A stretch of DNA of 64,000 nt from Protonemura montana (taxonomy: Eukaryota > Arthropoda > Insecta > Plecoptera > Nemouridae): positions 9,563,701 to 9,627,700 of the forward strand of contig OX387607.1 of assembly GCA_947568835.1 (NCBI GenBank), read 5' to 3'. The notes under the pieces are model-generated. The model was given only the letters and a program-made list of their open reading frames with translations. It was not told where the DNA came from and searched no databases. This document shows, in pieces, positions 45,421 through 58,323 of this stretch. The position numbers and the translations under genes are program-made. How positions within the stretch are numbered: position 1 is the stretch's first letter; the number at the start of each line of letters is the position of its first letter.

Positions 45421-46495
45421 TGTACCTACCTTAAATTCTTCGTTTATGCTTCATCTAATCAATTCTTCCTGTGCTATGACTTGTACTATATCCAATCCTA
45501 AATTCAGTAAGTCTAAATGGACTTCAATCCGTGGATTCCCATACAATTTTTTGGTAATTAATTTTTTTCCCGACAGAGAGCCGTTACTAGCACGTACAGA
45601 TCCCTGGAGGTCCGTACGGACCACTTTGGAAACTTGCGCTTTAGACCTACATTTTTTAGAGCGCTGTGACTTATTCCTTCTGTGGTTAGCACTAGGGTAC
45701 TAGTACACTTTGTGAATGTCTTTTTAGGCACGTTGTCGTTGAGTATTTTTGATTGCTCATTTAGTGCATTAAAGAATTTGTGGTGCGCTAGTCACCAATT
45801 GGTGCAATATATCCTTGACACCCTTTAGTAAAATAATAAAACACTGCAGCGAGATCTGCTGTGAGATTTTCAGATGAGATTCAACAGCCAAATACAACAA
45901 GAATAACTGTCTCGAGGTCTGTTAGCTATTTTGTATCGAAGCCCTTACAGATGTTTGTGCAAGTGTGCCATTAATTACTTTCCCCTGATACACAAGAGAA
46001 CATCCGAGCACGATTGGTGCAGGATCCCACCATATGTCACCACTTGTAAGGGGATCGAATGATACACATAGCATTTGCACAGAACTCAAAAGAGATTTCC
46101 GAATTATTATTTTTGTACTACCAACTAGTACAAAACGCGATCAACGATCGTCGACATAAGTACGCACTCTAATTGGTTGAAAAAAGTAATTTTATTGTCG
46201 GAAACAAACTTCAGTATATACCTACGAATCATTATCGATCGCGCGATAGTATATCCAGTTTAATCTTGATGTAAATTGTGTAATGATGTGGCCTAGATTA
46301 GAGTTTACTGTTTATTGCCTATGGAAAGAGATCACAGGCAGGTTGCTATTGCAATTCTACCTGTTATGCCAACATGGTATTGAACTTTAGCTATCAGCTA
46401 TAAAGAAATCATCAGCACACACTGCGAAGATAAAAGGGCTAGAACATTTTTTTGATATGGTTGCCTGATAAAAAAAATGCTTAAAACATGCAATT
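45417..46495. other. Intergenic stretch between LINE fragment and copy C
   Basis: No gene or clear repeat recognised apart from AT-rich sequence. Confidence 0.4.
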
Positions 46496-48299
46496 CTAAG
46501 TGATCGAGCAAGGTAATGAATCATTCATGCTAGGTGGAATTTTTATTTCACATCCCCGATGACGATTGCATTCATCTTTCAATGAACGCCTGTCAATTCT
46601 TGCGTTCAATGTGTAGGGTAGGTAGTCCACGAAGCGAACGCCCCCGTGTAACCACTTTGTTTCGGGTAGGTTATCTGGAAAAATGTCAAACAATTGTATC
46701 ATACACATCTAGTTTGAAGGACTCTACCGAACTGCATACAGCCTAGTACGCGAAATATGATTCCAGCCTAAAGAACTGCCCTCCAGCATTGCTAACAGTT
46801 CATGAATGTGATTTCTGTAATGATTTCAACGGTTGAATCTAAAAATACTTCTTATTTCTGCAAAATAATTTCCAAAATTGCAATAATTAGTAGAAAAATT
46901 CTTAATACAGCTCTTAAACAAAACATCTTGGAATGTAAAACCTTAGGTATTTTGGTATTGAGGTAAGATGCAATTTTTATTGGTGATTTAACTTTCTTTG
47001 GACAGTTATGAGTTATGGAGGTTCGTACTCTTAACCAGGGTGACCATCTTCAGGGCTCATCTTCTGAAACAGTTTCGTCTTTCTTCAGGAAAACCATGGC
47101 GATAGCGTGTTCCCCTTCTGGTTCGTGGCAGACACCGATGACACAAACTTCCTGGACTTTAATATGGCGCAGAAGAACTGCCTCTATGTCCCCGGCTGCA
47201 ACCTGTCTCAAACAGAAGTCTATTAAAAATTGATATTGGTTGCGTTGTGTTGCGTTGCGTTGTGTCGTTTTTTTCCTCTTTTTAACAAAAATCCAGTCAT
47301 GGTCCGTCATGGCACGGTCTATTTAGATTTGACCAAAGCTCTTCTCAAGATGAATTGTGACCATGATCGTGGAAATGCAAGAACGTATTTAATGTATTTT
47401 CTCTTATTTTTCACCAAAAAAAACGCATGCTTTTGAATAGTTTTTCAAAATTTTCAAAATTTCATGGGCTATTGACAGACTTCCAGCGAAGCTAATTTCA
47501 AACTCGATTTACGAAGCATCCTAATGGATAGAGAGTACTAGATGTAAAAATAATTTCTTGAAAATAAGATATAAATCATAATTCGATTATTTTTACAAAA
47601 TTGGTTAAATTGTTTCTGAAGACCGTTCTTAAATAATTACAGTTAAAAAAACGTACAAGTTCGTCGTTGAACCTGATGTGTTCCGATAGTTTGTCCACAA
47701 CGTAAAAGAATTCATCCTCATCGTAGTATGCGATGTCACCAGTCTTGAGAAAGCCATCTTGGTCGAAAGAAGTAGCAGTGGCATCAGGGTCGTTGAGAAA
47801 TCTTGGCTTTCCGTGCGCAGTTTTCACGCGCAGCTCACCTTGTTCCGCGGGGCCCAAAGATGTTCCTGCCTTCAAATCGATAATCTGAAATCAGTTGCGA
47901 AATTGATCCATACTCTTTCCGGTAGCATCGAATCTATAGATTGCCAAATGTTGACAACAACTTTTTAAACTGGGTTTTGACTGCTAAGTGAATAACAACT
48001 AAATTTCCTAACGTTTCGTAACTTGTACCTATTACTTATCAAGGGTACACGCAGTCCTTACAATTTTCCGATAGCAAAAGAATAATTGTCACTTCTGCTT
48101 TAAAAAGTGTTTGTCAAAACTAGTGCTAAGGTTAATTAAAGTAGACATGAGTTTAAAAACCATACTTGATGGATGTCATTTTTCTTATGAAAAATAATAA
48201 AAACTTGTTTCTGTATGTATTCAAATTTCAGAAATATGTACCTACCTGGAAGCCTACCTGGAAGCATCGCTTCACTGTTCAATGAGAATTGCTTGATTA

Positions 48300-48767
48300 C
48301 TAGTGTTTAACAACGCACTGTTTTTAGAGCTTGTCTTGTGGGACTTGTGTAAAGGTACTGAATGCAAGAGTTATAATGAGGGTATTATTGAAACTAACCA
48401 GGCCTAGAAGGGAAAGGGGAAACCGGGTAGGTACCGGTACATAGCCTACTCTTATCAGAAAGCATCAAGGGGACCATTGCCGTAACGTCCCTTCTAAAGG
48501 ACGGTGCAACTCGAATAACAGGATTCCTCCACAAATCCATGCTGTCGAGAGGTTGATAAGCAAGGCGAATGAACCTGCTATATACTAACTATCGTCCTTC
48601 CAACATCTGTCCCAAACAGAACTGGTCATAAGTAAGATGGTCACCCACCCAATACCTGACTCAGCGCTCTGTTGCGCACTGTTGCGCACTGTTGCGCACT
48701 GTTGTTGCTGTTGTTAACTTCGATGGTCTCATGAGAAACGGTGTTTCCAACACGCCAAACCATTCGG
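48300..48767 (-). repeat. 5S-rRNA-derived SINE, copy S6
   Basis: Reverse copy within an intron of copy C, from GTTTAACAACGCACTG to GTGTTTCCAACACGCC. It contains the box C complement GGTCACCCACCCAATACC. Near its 5S part, CTGTTGCGCA is repeated three times in tandem, an internal expansion not seen in the other copies. Confidence 0.88.
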
Positions 48768-51475
48768 ACCAAGAATTAATGCATCATTCGACACTCGCCG
48801 TAATAAAAAAAAATTAAAGAGGATATTTATCATATCTCAGATAGTCCAGTCTATGCTAAGAAACCAACCTTGGCCAAGACGTTCTGAGACAGTTTTCCCA
48901 CCGTACCCGGTCGATTGGTCACCCCGTAAGCCGGGCTACAAACTCCAATGACCTCCGTCAAGATGTACTCAGGGGTTACGTCGATCTTCAGCTTCGCCAA
49001 TGCCAATTTTCGAATCGCTTCGGTCACAGGGGCGCCTCCAACAAAACAAGCTTTCACGTGGGATAGATCGTGCTTGCCTGCCGCGGGACTTTTCAACATT
49101 GACACCAAATGACTTGGACTCAGCGATAGGAAGTTAACCTGCAAAAAATATAGGTAGTGATTAAATTGCGTATGAAAAATAAATGTATCGAAATGGTAGA
49201 GCAAGTTCACGATAGGATATTTCCTAATTAGGGAATTTCTAATAATACAAGGGAGAGCGAATTTCGATTCATGGCTGGCAATTTTTTTACTAAAAACATA
49301 TTTAATTTCTGTCATATTTGTACTTTACTACAATTATTGTAATTTGTTGTACTGTAATTTGCTGTACTGTAGTGTAACTGGTACGAACTGTAATACAATC
49401 ACAGAGTATTTTTACTTATTTCAACGGTAGTACAACTTGTTTTAATTTTTATGTAGTAAACTACTAAATAACTGCAAATTGTAAAGGGGTGGATTGTACA
49501 ATGAGCTGGAAAACTGTGTTTCCTGGGTTAAAATAGTTGACAAATAGGTTAAGCACGGCGAACTTTTCGTGAAAAATGACCGTCCCACCTGCCTTGTATT
49601 TAACCAACGCCATCATGAATTCAGCACCGTCGAAAGTCTCGTCGGATATTAGCAAGCAGGTCATGTTAGCGTTGGCTGCCCGCAGTTGGGTCATCAGTCC
49701 AGAGACCCCGTAAGGTCCTGTGACGTTAACACACACCTGCTGTTCCTTCAGGTGGTCTCCTGGCATGCTTAAAATATAACGGATGAAATAAACATTCTTT
49801 GACGCCTCGTTGAGGACCTCTTGCTGCAATTATAATAAAAAAATTAAAAAAAACACATACACACACTACAAATTATCTCCGCTGATTTCGACCATTTTCT
49901 GTTTGCTCGAAAGCTTTGACTGATATTATATTTTTCGAGCTATTATCAAAATTTTCCTACCAAATATAACAATCTTTGACATTTCTTTGGAGATATAATC
50001 AGTATATTGAAATCCTGCCTATGAAATCAAAGCTTAAATTTAATTCGTGGCTTGGTGGCAATGCTGGGGGGCGGTCCGTGTGCTTGTATATTTGCTAACG
50101 GGCAAGACTATAGGCATGAACCAAAAGTTGCAAATTTAGCTTACGTTTAACAGTAAGATGGGTACCCTTAAAAAATGTGAACGCATTCTCTATCTTATGG
50201 TGTATGAATATCGCTTTTACAGAAAATTTAAATTACCACTGCTGAGGGACTATTTAAAGTGGCTTCAGACAAAGAGGCGTTTTCCACCATTGCCATGCAC
50301 TTCCAATTTGCTGAATTAATGCTCTATAAATGCATATCTTACTGCGGAAAATAAAGTAAATTACATGGCATTGTGAAGATCCATTTGTCTCATGATTGCA
50401 GAGTGCGTAATTTCTACGCATTTTGGTGTCCCCGACGCCCCCGAAGTGTACACCGCACACGCAACATGCGTGTCCGGATCTTCAACCTTGCCAACGTAGA
50501 ATCCCTCCTCACTCTGGTTTGCCTTCAGGTACTCCAACATGTCATCGATGGTGATGAAAATGAGGTCTTCATCTTGTACTGTGCTATCGCCTTTTTTACT
50601 TTGGACTCGGCTCGTGCGTTGCAAAACACTGCTTTAGGTCTGATAGTCCGCAGAAAATGCAGCATGTAATCTGAAAAAAAAAAACGTCCCATATTAAATG
50701 CAAATGTCCTTGTTCATTCTTGATTGAATCACAAATATGTTGTAGTGGTAGAAAATTTTGTTGTTGATGGCCCTACCTTCTCGAAAATAAGTTTTAGTCT
50801 AAGCGGACTTATTTTTGTTGATGTTTTTTTGATAGCACAAATCAGAGTTTAAGCGTAAACCTCATACAATTGGGGGTAAAGCTGTTATCACTATGGTAAC
50901 AACCCCTAAAAATCTGGAAACGCCATCGGGGATTAGCTGATAATTTTCCTTCGAGGTTACCCTAAGCTCTGGTTTGTGGATCCGGCCCCTGGGGTCATTG
51001 ATATTCAGTAAAAATTGTTTTTAAAAGGTCTATTGACTTAGGTAAATTGTAATTCGATTATAGTTCATCAGGTCAATTCTTCCCCAGAATATTCTAAACG
51101 ATGAGCTCTGTTATTTTGAAAAGCCATGTAACAGGCAGTCTAATTAGATTGCTACAAATTATGTCATAATTTTTTTTTAAATTTTGCTACGAATGAAAAG
51201 AGCGTACCGATTTCGTGCAAGGGGTTGACCGACGCAATAGTCGCACCAACGAATTGAGCGCCCCAAAATATGGGTGCGTGATCCAAGGTGTTTCCTGTGA
51301 TGGCTATGAGCGCGTCTTTAGAAGTGAGTCCGTGGTTTCGAAGAAGTCCTGCGATCACTTTTCCGGTGTGCAAGATATCAGAGTAACTCAAGACACCTTC
51401 CTCGCCGTCACCGTCATCCTGAGCCAAAGCAGTTATTTTTTGAGGGTCTGTAATGTGCCATCCTAGATTTCTACT

Positions 51476-51794
51476 AGCCTAGAAGGTAGTAGGGGAAACC
51501 CGGCGTTGACACGTAGCTTACACATGTCGAAGAGCACCAAGAAATCCATCTGCTTCACGCCCCCTTCGAATTATGGTACAACGCGAACAACAGGATTCCT
51601 CCACAAATGCATTCTGTCGATAGTTTTGAGAAGCAAGGAAAATTAAGTTGTTGCACTAACTATCTTCCCTGCAACCTCTCAGCTAAACCGAAGTGGTCAT
51701 GTGTATGATGGTCACCCATCCAATACCTGACACAGCGCAAGGTTGCTTAACTTCGGTGATATAACGATGTTTCCAACACTCCAAACCGTTCGGT
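51476..51794 (-). repeat. 5S-rRNA-derived SINE, copy S7
   Basis: Reverse copy in the first intron of copy C. The element's 3' end is missing (it starts at GCCTAGAAGGTAGTAGGGG). The 5S head is present: GGTCACCCATCCAATACC, GCTTAACTTCGGTGAT and CCGTTCGG. Confidence 0.87.
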
Positions 51795-52093
51795 ATATCA
51801 CTCTAAAATAGGGTAAAAAATCCCTTTGCGTGAAGGGAGGAACTGTGCAAACAGTGTCACCTTGAATGATGAGCATTTCAGAGATAAGTGCGATAATGGA
51901 TGTCCGTATTGAGTCGCCGCTTTCCTGGCATAAACACAACAACTCAAATGTAAAATCTCACCTGGATTATTTGAGCAATTTTTTCATCCCCAGCCTCCAG
52001 TCGATGATAGAAATACTCCCCAATGGAATAAGTATTTTTCAAGGTGTTCATTTTGGGGCCGTGGACTAAGATTTCTTTATCAGAATCTGACAT

Positions 52094-53744
52094 TTTTATC
52101 GTCGTATGTAATCTACAAAAATGTTTGTGATAAGTTTTATCAGAAAGAGTATTTATTAAATATCTGGGAAGTTGTACTCCGTGATTAAAATTATTCCAGT
52201 GGCGTTGTGTGTGTTGTCAAAGCAAATGGTGGTATCAGGCACCGGTATTCTGTGAACCTATGGTTAGTAACGATATCATGGAAAACCAGTGAAAATGTAA
52301 GATGTTTGTCTGCCTTCACAAGTCGTCTAATCACCACCACCGATTTTCAAATGAAAAAAACAAGATCTCTGACCTTCTTTTCTCTCTCAACTGACGACTA
52401 ATTACCGCACTTATCATACTACAAATAAGTAATTAATTAGTGTTCTATTAGTGCTTTATACCCATTTAACTTAAAAAAAAAACTCCTAATAGTTTTCGAG
52501 CAAAAATGATTGAGGTCAGTGTACGACTCATCCATGGTCACAAAAAATAAGAGACCCCTATTCTTATCTTAACCTCCAGTTGCTTATGTAACTGGACTAT
52601 ATAAAACTAACTGTTATTGGTGTCCATTTGTGAAAATAAATAAATAAAAAAAAAAAAAAAACAGAAAACAGTTTGAGAAAAAAGTATGTTACATTATGCA
52701 ATTAATTAGGAACAAGATATGCTCTTGCCAAATGCGAATGGCATTACATTCTGCGATAGCGCCCGTCACAAATCACCAAATAATTAAAAAAACAAATCCA
52801 AATTAAGCAACAACATGACGAATAAAACCTGGCAGTAAATTGTTTTCTCCTAGGGCTTACCCTCCATGGTTTCTAGAATCTTGAGAGATACAAAAAACGA
52901 CGCTAATTGTCTGCAATCAATCGAGTCCACGATGTCGACGCATGAATCATGCGGCCACGTACTACCTTATCACCTTGAAAATATGGATACCAGAATTTTT
53001 ATAAATCCAGATTAATCTGGCTACGAGATCTACACTTTGCCATGGGTAACTTTTCTCAAAACTGCCATAAAAACATGTCAACAAAGATAAAAAGAAGATA
53101 CCCCATGGTAAAAAATTGAATTCTGTTACACCACAAAAAAAACTTATGATGTTTGCACCCAGCGGTGATTGGTGGATTAAAAAGTGAGATTAATGAGTTC
53201 ATTCATGTGTGAAACACGAGACGCTTTTTATGATCATGCGTTCTGAGCAAAAAACAATAGGGTACTCGATAAGATAGCTCTTGCAAGTGATTGTCTCGTT
53301 ATCTGGAAAGCTATTGTAAAGATAAGTGCTGCTATGGTGATTTTTTGGGACGCACAGATCAAGAAATTTCAAGTTGTGTAATATTTTTTACTTGTCAAGT
53401 TACACACCTGACCGGGACTTATCTAAGGTGATATCAAGTGATAGCAGTTTGATAGTAAAATGTAAACAATGGTTTTTTTTAATCCGCTGAGTGGATGATA
53501 ACGATTTTTCAGTAGTCGTGCAATTTCGACCCTAGATATTTGTCTGCTGCAATATTGGAGCAAATTTTGAAGTCTAAACAATTTTTAATAACTTTTTAAT
53601 AGTTTTTGAACTATTTTTCAAAATTACCTAATGGGGTTTTATTGAACTAGATGTACATTTTATTGTAAGATATTTAACTAGTAATTTAGCTATAGTAATG
53701 GACGATTTCTGGGCAGCGGTTCTAGCGTTCTTTGCACTGTCGGT
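52094..53744. other. Intergenic stretch upstream of copy C
   Basis: No exon found. The TATAAAAG box seen before copies A and B was not found before copy C, in line with its decayed state. The rest is AT-rich without recognised features. Confidence 0.4.
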
Positions 53745-54060
53745 TTTGGTTGGTTGACCGTCTTAAACATGACCAGTTCTGTTCGGGAGAGAGGTTGGAG
53801 GGATGAAATTTAGTACAGCAGCTTCATTTGTCTTGCTTATCAACCTCTCGACAGCATGAATTTGTGGAGGAATCCTGTTTTTCGCGTTGCGCCGTCCTTC
53901 CGAAGGGACATTAAGCCGGTGCCCTTCTACAGGTGTAAGCTACGTGCCAACACCTGGTCTTCTTTCTGGGATGGATTTGTTCATCATTATCTTTGTACTC
54001 ATATTGAGACCAGTCAAAACAGTGCGTCGTTAAGCCCCACTAATCAATTAATCAATCAAA
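53745..54060 (+). repeat. 5S-rRNA-derived SINE, copy S8
   Basis: Forward copy lacking most of the 5S head (only a degraded GGTTGACC box C trace). The body runs from CATGACCAGTTCTGTTCGGG through TCAACCTCTCGACAGCATGA and CCGTCCTTCCGAAGGGAC to ACAGTGCGTCGTTAAGC and a (TCAA)n-like tail. Confidence 0.87.
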
Positions 54061-54710
54061 ATATGGTAATCTAGTAAAACGATTACCCACATTAAACATA
54101 CGTAACCGTTGGAGTATTGAACTTGAATTTCAAGATTATTTAGCAGACCGATCGAAAGTGCTGTATTTTTAATTTATCATTTAATGACTTTGCTAAGGTC
54201 TAGATCTTTCAGATATACCATTATTGACCTTTGAAATTAAATTGAGTCGCGATTCACTCGAAGGAAGTAACAACCTTATTTTTTTTTTTGTCGCAATATT
54301 GCAAGGTTGACTATTTAGTGAATTTTCTTCGAGAACAACATGCCTCTGGCCACCATAATTTTTACCCATTTCAATGCACTTGGCCTCAAAAATTGATAAT
54401 GCATCTGTGCACATAACATCAGCGACGCATATCTCTCAAACTATTGCAAAACGAACCGCATTTAACATGAAATTCATATTTTGAAAAAATCACAAATGAA
54501 CTCCGTCCGTTGCTGTAAAAACCAATAAGGACACATAACGATAAACCCAGCTTTAATCTTACACCATTTATAACATGAATGCTATTCCCCTCATTAACGT
54601 TCGCTTAAAAAAAAAATCTTATCAGTTATCCTGGTTGGTCATATGTACTGCCCTCATGCTCTTATGGTATGATTTTTATAGCATGATGGTTCCAAAAGGA
54701 TCTTTCCGAC

Positions 54711-54720
54711 TATATAATTG
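54711..54720 (+). promoter_or_regulatory. TATA box of GNMT copy 1
   Basis: TATATAATT about 77 bases before the start codon, leaving a probable transcription start near 54,742. The 650 bases between S8 and here contain no recognised gene. Confidence 0.55.
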
Positions 54721-54787
54721 ACTGAAAATCTCCAGAGAATTTAGTCTTATTAAATCTCCTTTGCCAGTCGCTTTAAACTTCGTGACA

Positions 54788-57089
54788 ATGACTAAGACCA
54801 TGCCAGGGAACAACAGCGTGTTCTACGCCAGAGCAATGGCCAACAATACATCTGCTCTTGCTGATCAGTATTCTGAAGGCAACGTGGCCAAGGTGTGGAA
54901 TTCTTTCATTGGCGACCAGAACAACCGTACGCAGCATTACAAGGAGCGATTGGTAGCTCTGCTCAGAGCTAAGGGATGCCACAAGGTACTTGATGTGGCC
55001 ACTGGAACTGGGTAAGTTATTTTTAATTATTTATTATTAAGTCAGTACATAAAAATATACCGACAAGATTTGAGGAGGAACAGACCTACCCCCTAGTTTT
55101 AAAGGTTGTCAAAATGTTCTGTCATCGTCTAGAACTAGATCGTAAAAAACGGTTATCATTAAAAAATCTGTAATTAAAGTTTGAAAAAGATTCCTATCAC
55201 AGCCAAGATGTTTCAGTCTGTTAGGCAACTTGTAAGTTATCTACATGTATCGCTGGCATAGTAGGAAAAATTTCTTCGGCGGAAGGAACCAACATGGAAA
55301 TGAGTACTTTGTCTCCCAGGGTTCTCGCATATATGCCAGATCTATAACATTCAAGGAAAAGTGACAACGTAGTAAACAGTTTATGGAGGTTTATTACAAA
55401 GTCAACTTTATGACTTTTTTAAATTTTTCTGGGTGTTCAACTTGCAGCGTGGACTCGATAATGCTCTGCGAGGAAGGGTTCCAAGTGACCTCCATCGACG
55501 CGTCGGACAAGATGCTAAAAGAAGCGCTTAAAGTTCGCTGGGCACGTAGAAAAGAGGAGGCTTTCGACGACTGGGGTTAGTTGTTTTAAGAAATCGAATA
55601 ATATATTTGTCTTTTGTCTATTACATTAGATTTAAAGAATACATGATACTTTTCTGTGCACACAGTGATCGAAGAAGCGAATTGGCTGACGATGGGCAAC
55701 AATGTCAACCTGGAGGAGCAATTCGATGCGCTCATTTGTCTAGGAAACTCGTTCGCTCATATGCCAGATTTCCACGGCGATAAAATGATCCAAAGGTTTC
55801 TTGCTCATAATCCTGTTATCTTATAATAATTACTACTGCATGCTAATCACACTCTAAGATCAAAAGTCATCGTGATATCGTTCAATACTCGTTTTTTCTG
55901 CGAGTTCAATTCTTGTGTCAAGGGCTACTAGAGCTGAATTCTACCAATTTTTATAAACAACGCATTTTTTGTTGTTAATCTCGATGATATCTGATCACCA
56001 GGCTGGCGCTACAGAACTTCGAGAAATGCATCAAGCCTGGTGGTCTGTTGATTATAGACCACAGAAACTATGATCACTTCTTGGATATCGGCACCTTGCC
56101 CTCAAAATGCATTTACTATGATGTACGTATATGAAAGTAATACCATTACGTTTATAGATAAAGTCAAAGGGCCAGCGTTGATGTTAAAATTTCTGCTGAA
56201 TAAACGGTTGGTGCTACCAGATGGCGCTTGCAGCCGTCTTTTTTAACATCAAAAAAGATTGATTGAGCGTAAACCAGTTTTAAATGCGAGAAATAACGAA
56301 ATTAAATTGCGTAAAACTCGAAACGACGGTGACTCCACTAAAGAGCAAATTCCATTTTTGTCGGTTAAGAAGTCATTTGGTAACCATTTTAAGCGAAGAC
56401 AGTTAAACATTGGCGCTGTGGTTAATTGTATATGTGGCTGAGGCTGTGGCTGTGGCGGATTAACATTGGCGGGACCACAGCATCAGCATTTTAAAAATTG
56501 CAACAATATTTTCAAATAAATTTGTGATGTTTTTTTTTACCTTTTCATCGCTACTGAGCTACATCTCAAAGATAATATTAATAACTTTGTATTCAAACGT
56601 TTTTTTTTTAGAGCGAGAGCGACTGCGAAAAAGAAGTAGACACTTCTATACTGTACGTAGATGGATGTCCAAAGCTGATCACTGTCGACTACATCGTGAA
56701 ACCAATGAAAAAGGAATACAACTCTGACGATGACGAAAAATACTCCTACAGTGAAAATGATTCACAACTGAAAGAAAACGAGAAAAACAAGAACACAACA
56801 GCTAGGTATTCAAAGAAATCATTGCTTTCTGAAGGGTTTGAAGTTCTCTCACTAAATCAGATCCTGTAGCTGAATTATTTTCAATCCATGCCCTAATTAT
56901 TATATGGTTTTCAGCAAGTTTCAACTGTCCTGGTACCCACACCGCTATAAGCAATTTGCTGAAATGTTGAAGGAGGTTTTTGGTTCGGAAGCCAAGCACT
57001 CGGTCTTCGGGGACTACAAGAAGTTGACAGACATTGTTGAAAACGATCCTCCAGGATTCTACATTCACATTGTTGAGAAATGCTTCTGA
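54788..57089 (+). CDS. GNMT: Glycine N-methyltransferase, copy 1
   Basis: Six exons: 54,788-55,011; 55,448-55,575; 55,666-55,795; 56,002-56,122; 56,612-56,805; 56,915-57,089; phases 2,1,2,0,2 all agree; 323 residues. It transfers methyl from S-adenosylmethionine to glycine, giving sarcosine, and so buffers the SAM pool in the cytosol. Seen: [13 protein letters not shown] near the N-terminus, SAM motif I LDVATGTG (68-75), SIDASDKML, the VIEEANWLT loop, [11 protein letters not shown], the IDHRNYD signature and a C-terminal [11 protein letters not shown] segment. Compared with copy 2 and the usual length of about 295, it has a longer N-terminus and an acidic, Lys/Asn-rich insertion of about 24 residues in exon 5 ([15 protein letters not shown]), at a surface loop before the last strands. 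Start chosen as the first ATG after the TATA box; a second in-frame ATG is four codons on. Confidence 0.93.
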
Positions 57090-57263
57090 GAAACAAGCGA
57101 GGAATGCTTGTTCCAACCTTCTTTTCAGTTCAATTCTGTATTTTATTTATTTGTTGTTGTTATTCTCTTTTGATTTAGTTATTTTTGCTTTGATTTACAA
57201 TTATTCGTTTTTCAGGAAGTAGTTCATACAATAATTTAAAGTCTTCAATGTACATTTATTCGA

Positions 57264-57269
57264 AATAAA
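57264..57269 (+). terminator. Polyadenylation signal of GNMT copy 1
   Basis: AATAAA about 175 bases after the stop codon. From here to about 58,280 no gene was seen. Confidence 0.6.
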
Positions 57270-58282
57270 ACTCTGTTACACACATTTGATTTACCTTGCT
57301 CTTACCTTGCTGCGCAAATAAATACATTTCCTTGTCACTATTTAAATAAATACATATATTTGCGCTAACTTGAGATATTTCAATACAACTGATACATTGC
57401 TAAGAAAAAATGATTGACAAGCACGATAATGCAACGCAAACACAACATACGCGTGCAATTGTGTATATAAAATCGAAAACAAACTTTAATGTAAAAAAAA
57501 ATTTTGTTTTGCATTTCACATGTAGCCTCAGGCTCAGGGGTCAAGAATATTCTAACCTCGATCGACATTATCACTCTAGGAAGATTACAGCAGACGTCGG
57601 TCTTGCATCTCCAGATTTAGCTCTAGAGCGACTGAATCTCCGTGGACCTTGGTTTTAGAGTCACCCATGAACCCTTTTTTTGTGGGTGACTGGCAGATTT
57701 TCATAACACAGTTTCTGCTGCTATTGGAGAGTTTTTATTTCCTTATTAAAGCAGTCGCTGTGAAAGAAATCGGTCACTGTGATCAATATCGCTTCGCTGC
57801 CAAGATATCCGGTAAGAGCAAAGTGTGATAATATGTTCGTGCAGAGAGATTATACATCAACGGACAATGGTACTGACTTGTTCATTCAAGTCCTCGTGAA
57901 GATGTGATCAAAATTAGGAATTTGAAAGTTTTAAATTTCTTAAGGGGAAGGATCCTTGCTGTTTTTTACTTATTTGTTTATTTGAATCCAACTTTGTACA
58001 GCCCTTAGCCAACAATGGATTGCCTGACTTTAAATTTTTACCAGCAGGCTGGATCCTATACTCTAACCAGGTAATTGAGATTCTCAGTGGGACCAAAGTC
58101 ACAAAATAAGAGTGAAAAAGTCAGGAAACGTATTGAGCTTTCCAGAGATATTTTGGCCCCATAAACATACAAAAACAACCACATCCACGCTAGTTCCTTT
58201 TTTTAAACTTGTGTTGAAATTTAAGATTCGCTTTGTTCGCTAAGCTCATCAGTTAATGGAATATCGTAAGTAATAACAAATG

Positions 58283-58312
58283 AATTAATTAAAAGCGTCT
58301 CCTATGCTCAGT
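58283..58312 (+). promoter_or_regulatory. Core promoter of GNMT copy 2
   Basis: A TTAATTAAAAG TATA-like box followed about 25 bases later by CTCAGTGG (TCAGT initiator at 58,308-58,312), only about 12 bases before the start codon. That would make a very short 5' UTR. Confidence 0.5.
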
Positions 58313-58323
58313 GGACTTGAACG

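Larger units (their letters stand above)
46496..52093 (-). pseudogene. Luciferase/4CL-like copy C, decayed
   Basis: Eight exon-like blocks: 51,962-52,093; 51,208-51,418; 50,365-50,670; 49,593-49,767; 48,869-49,138; 47,657-47,884; 47,036-47,202; 46,496-46,674. Sequence is clearly homologous to A and B but far more diverged. Signs of decay: the reading frame breaks in block 3 beside a run of six As (near 50,595-50,605) and again near the end of block 7 (about 47,055; 167 bases where A and B have 166, giving an early TGA). The catalytic lysine of A/B (NAKI) is arginine (NARI). The YGSTE motif is YILTE and the activation motif is TSGASGTPK. The A/B exon 4 is split here by an intron after VKYK that must use a GC donor (AAG/GCAGGT) to stay in frame. 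Two SINEs sit in its introns. The frame breaks could be assembly errors, but the lysine loss is independent. Confidence 0.7.
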
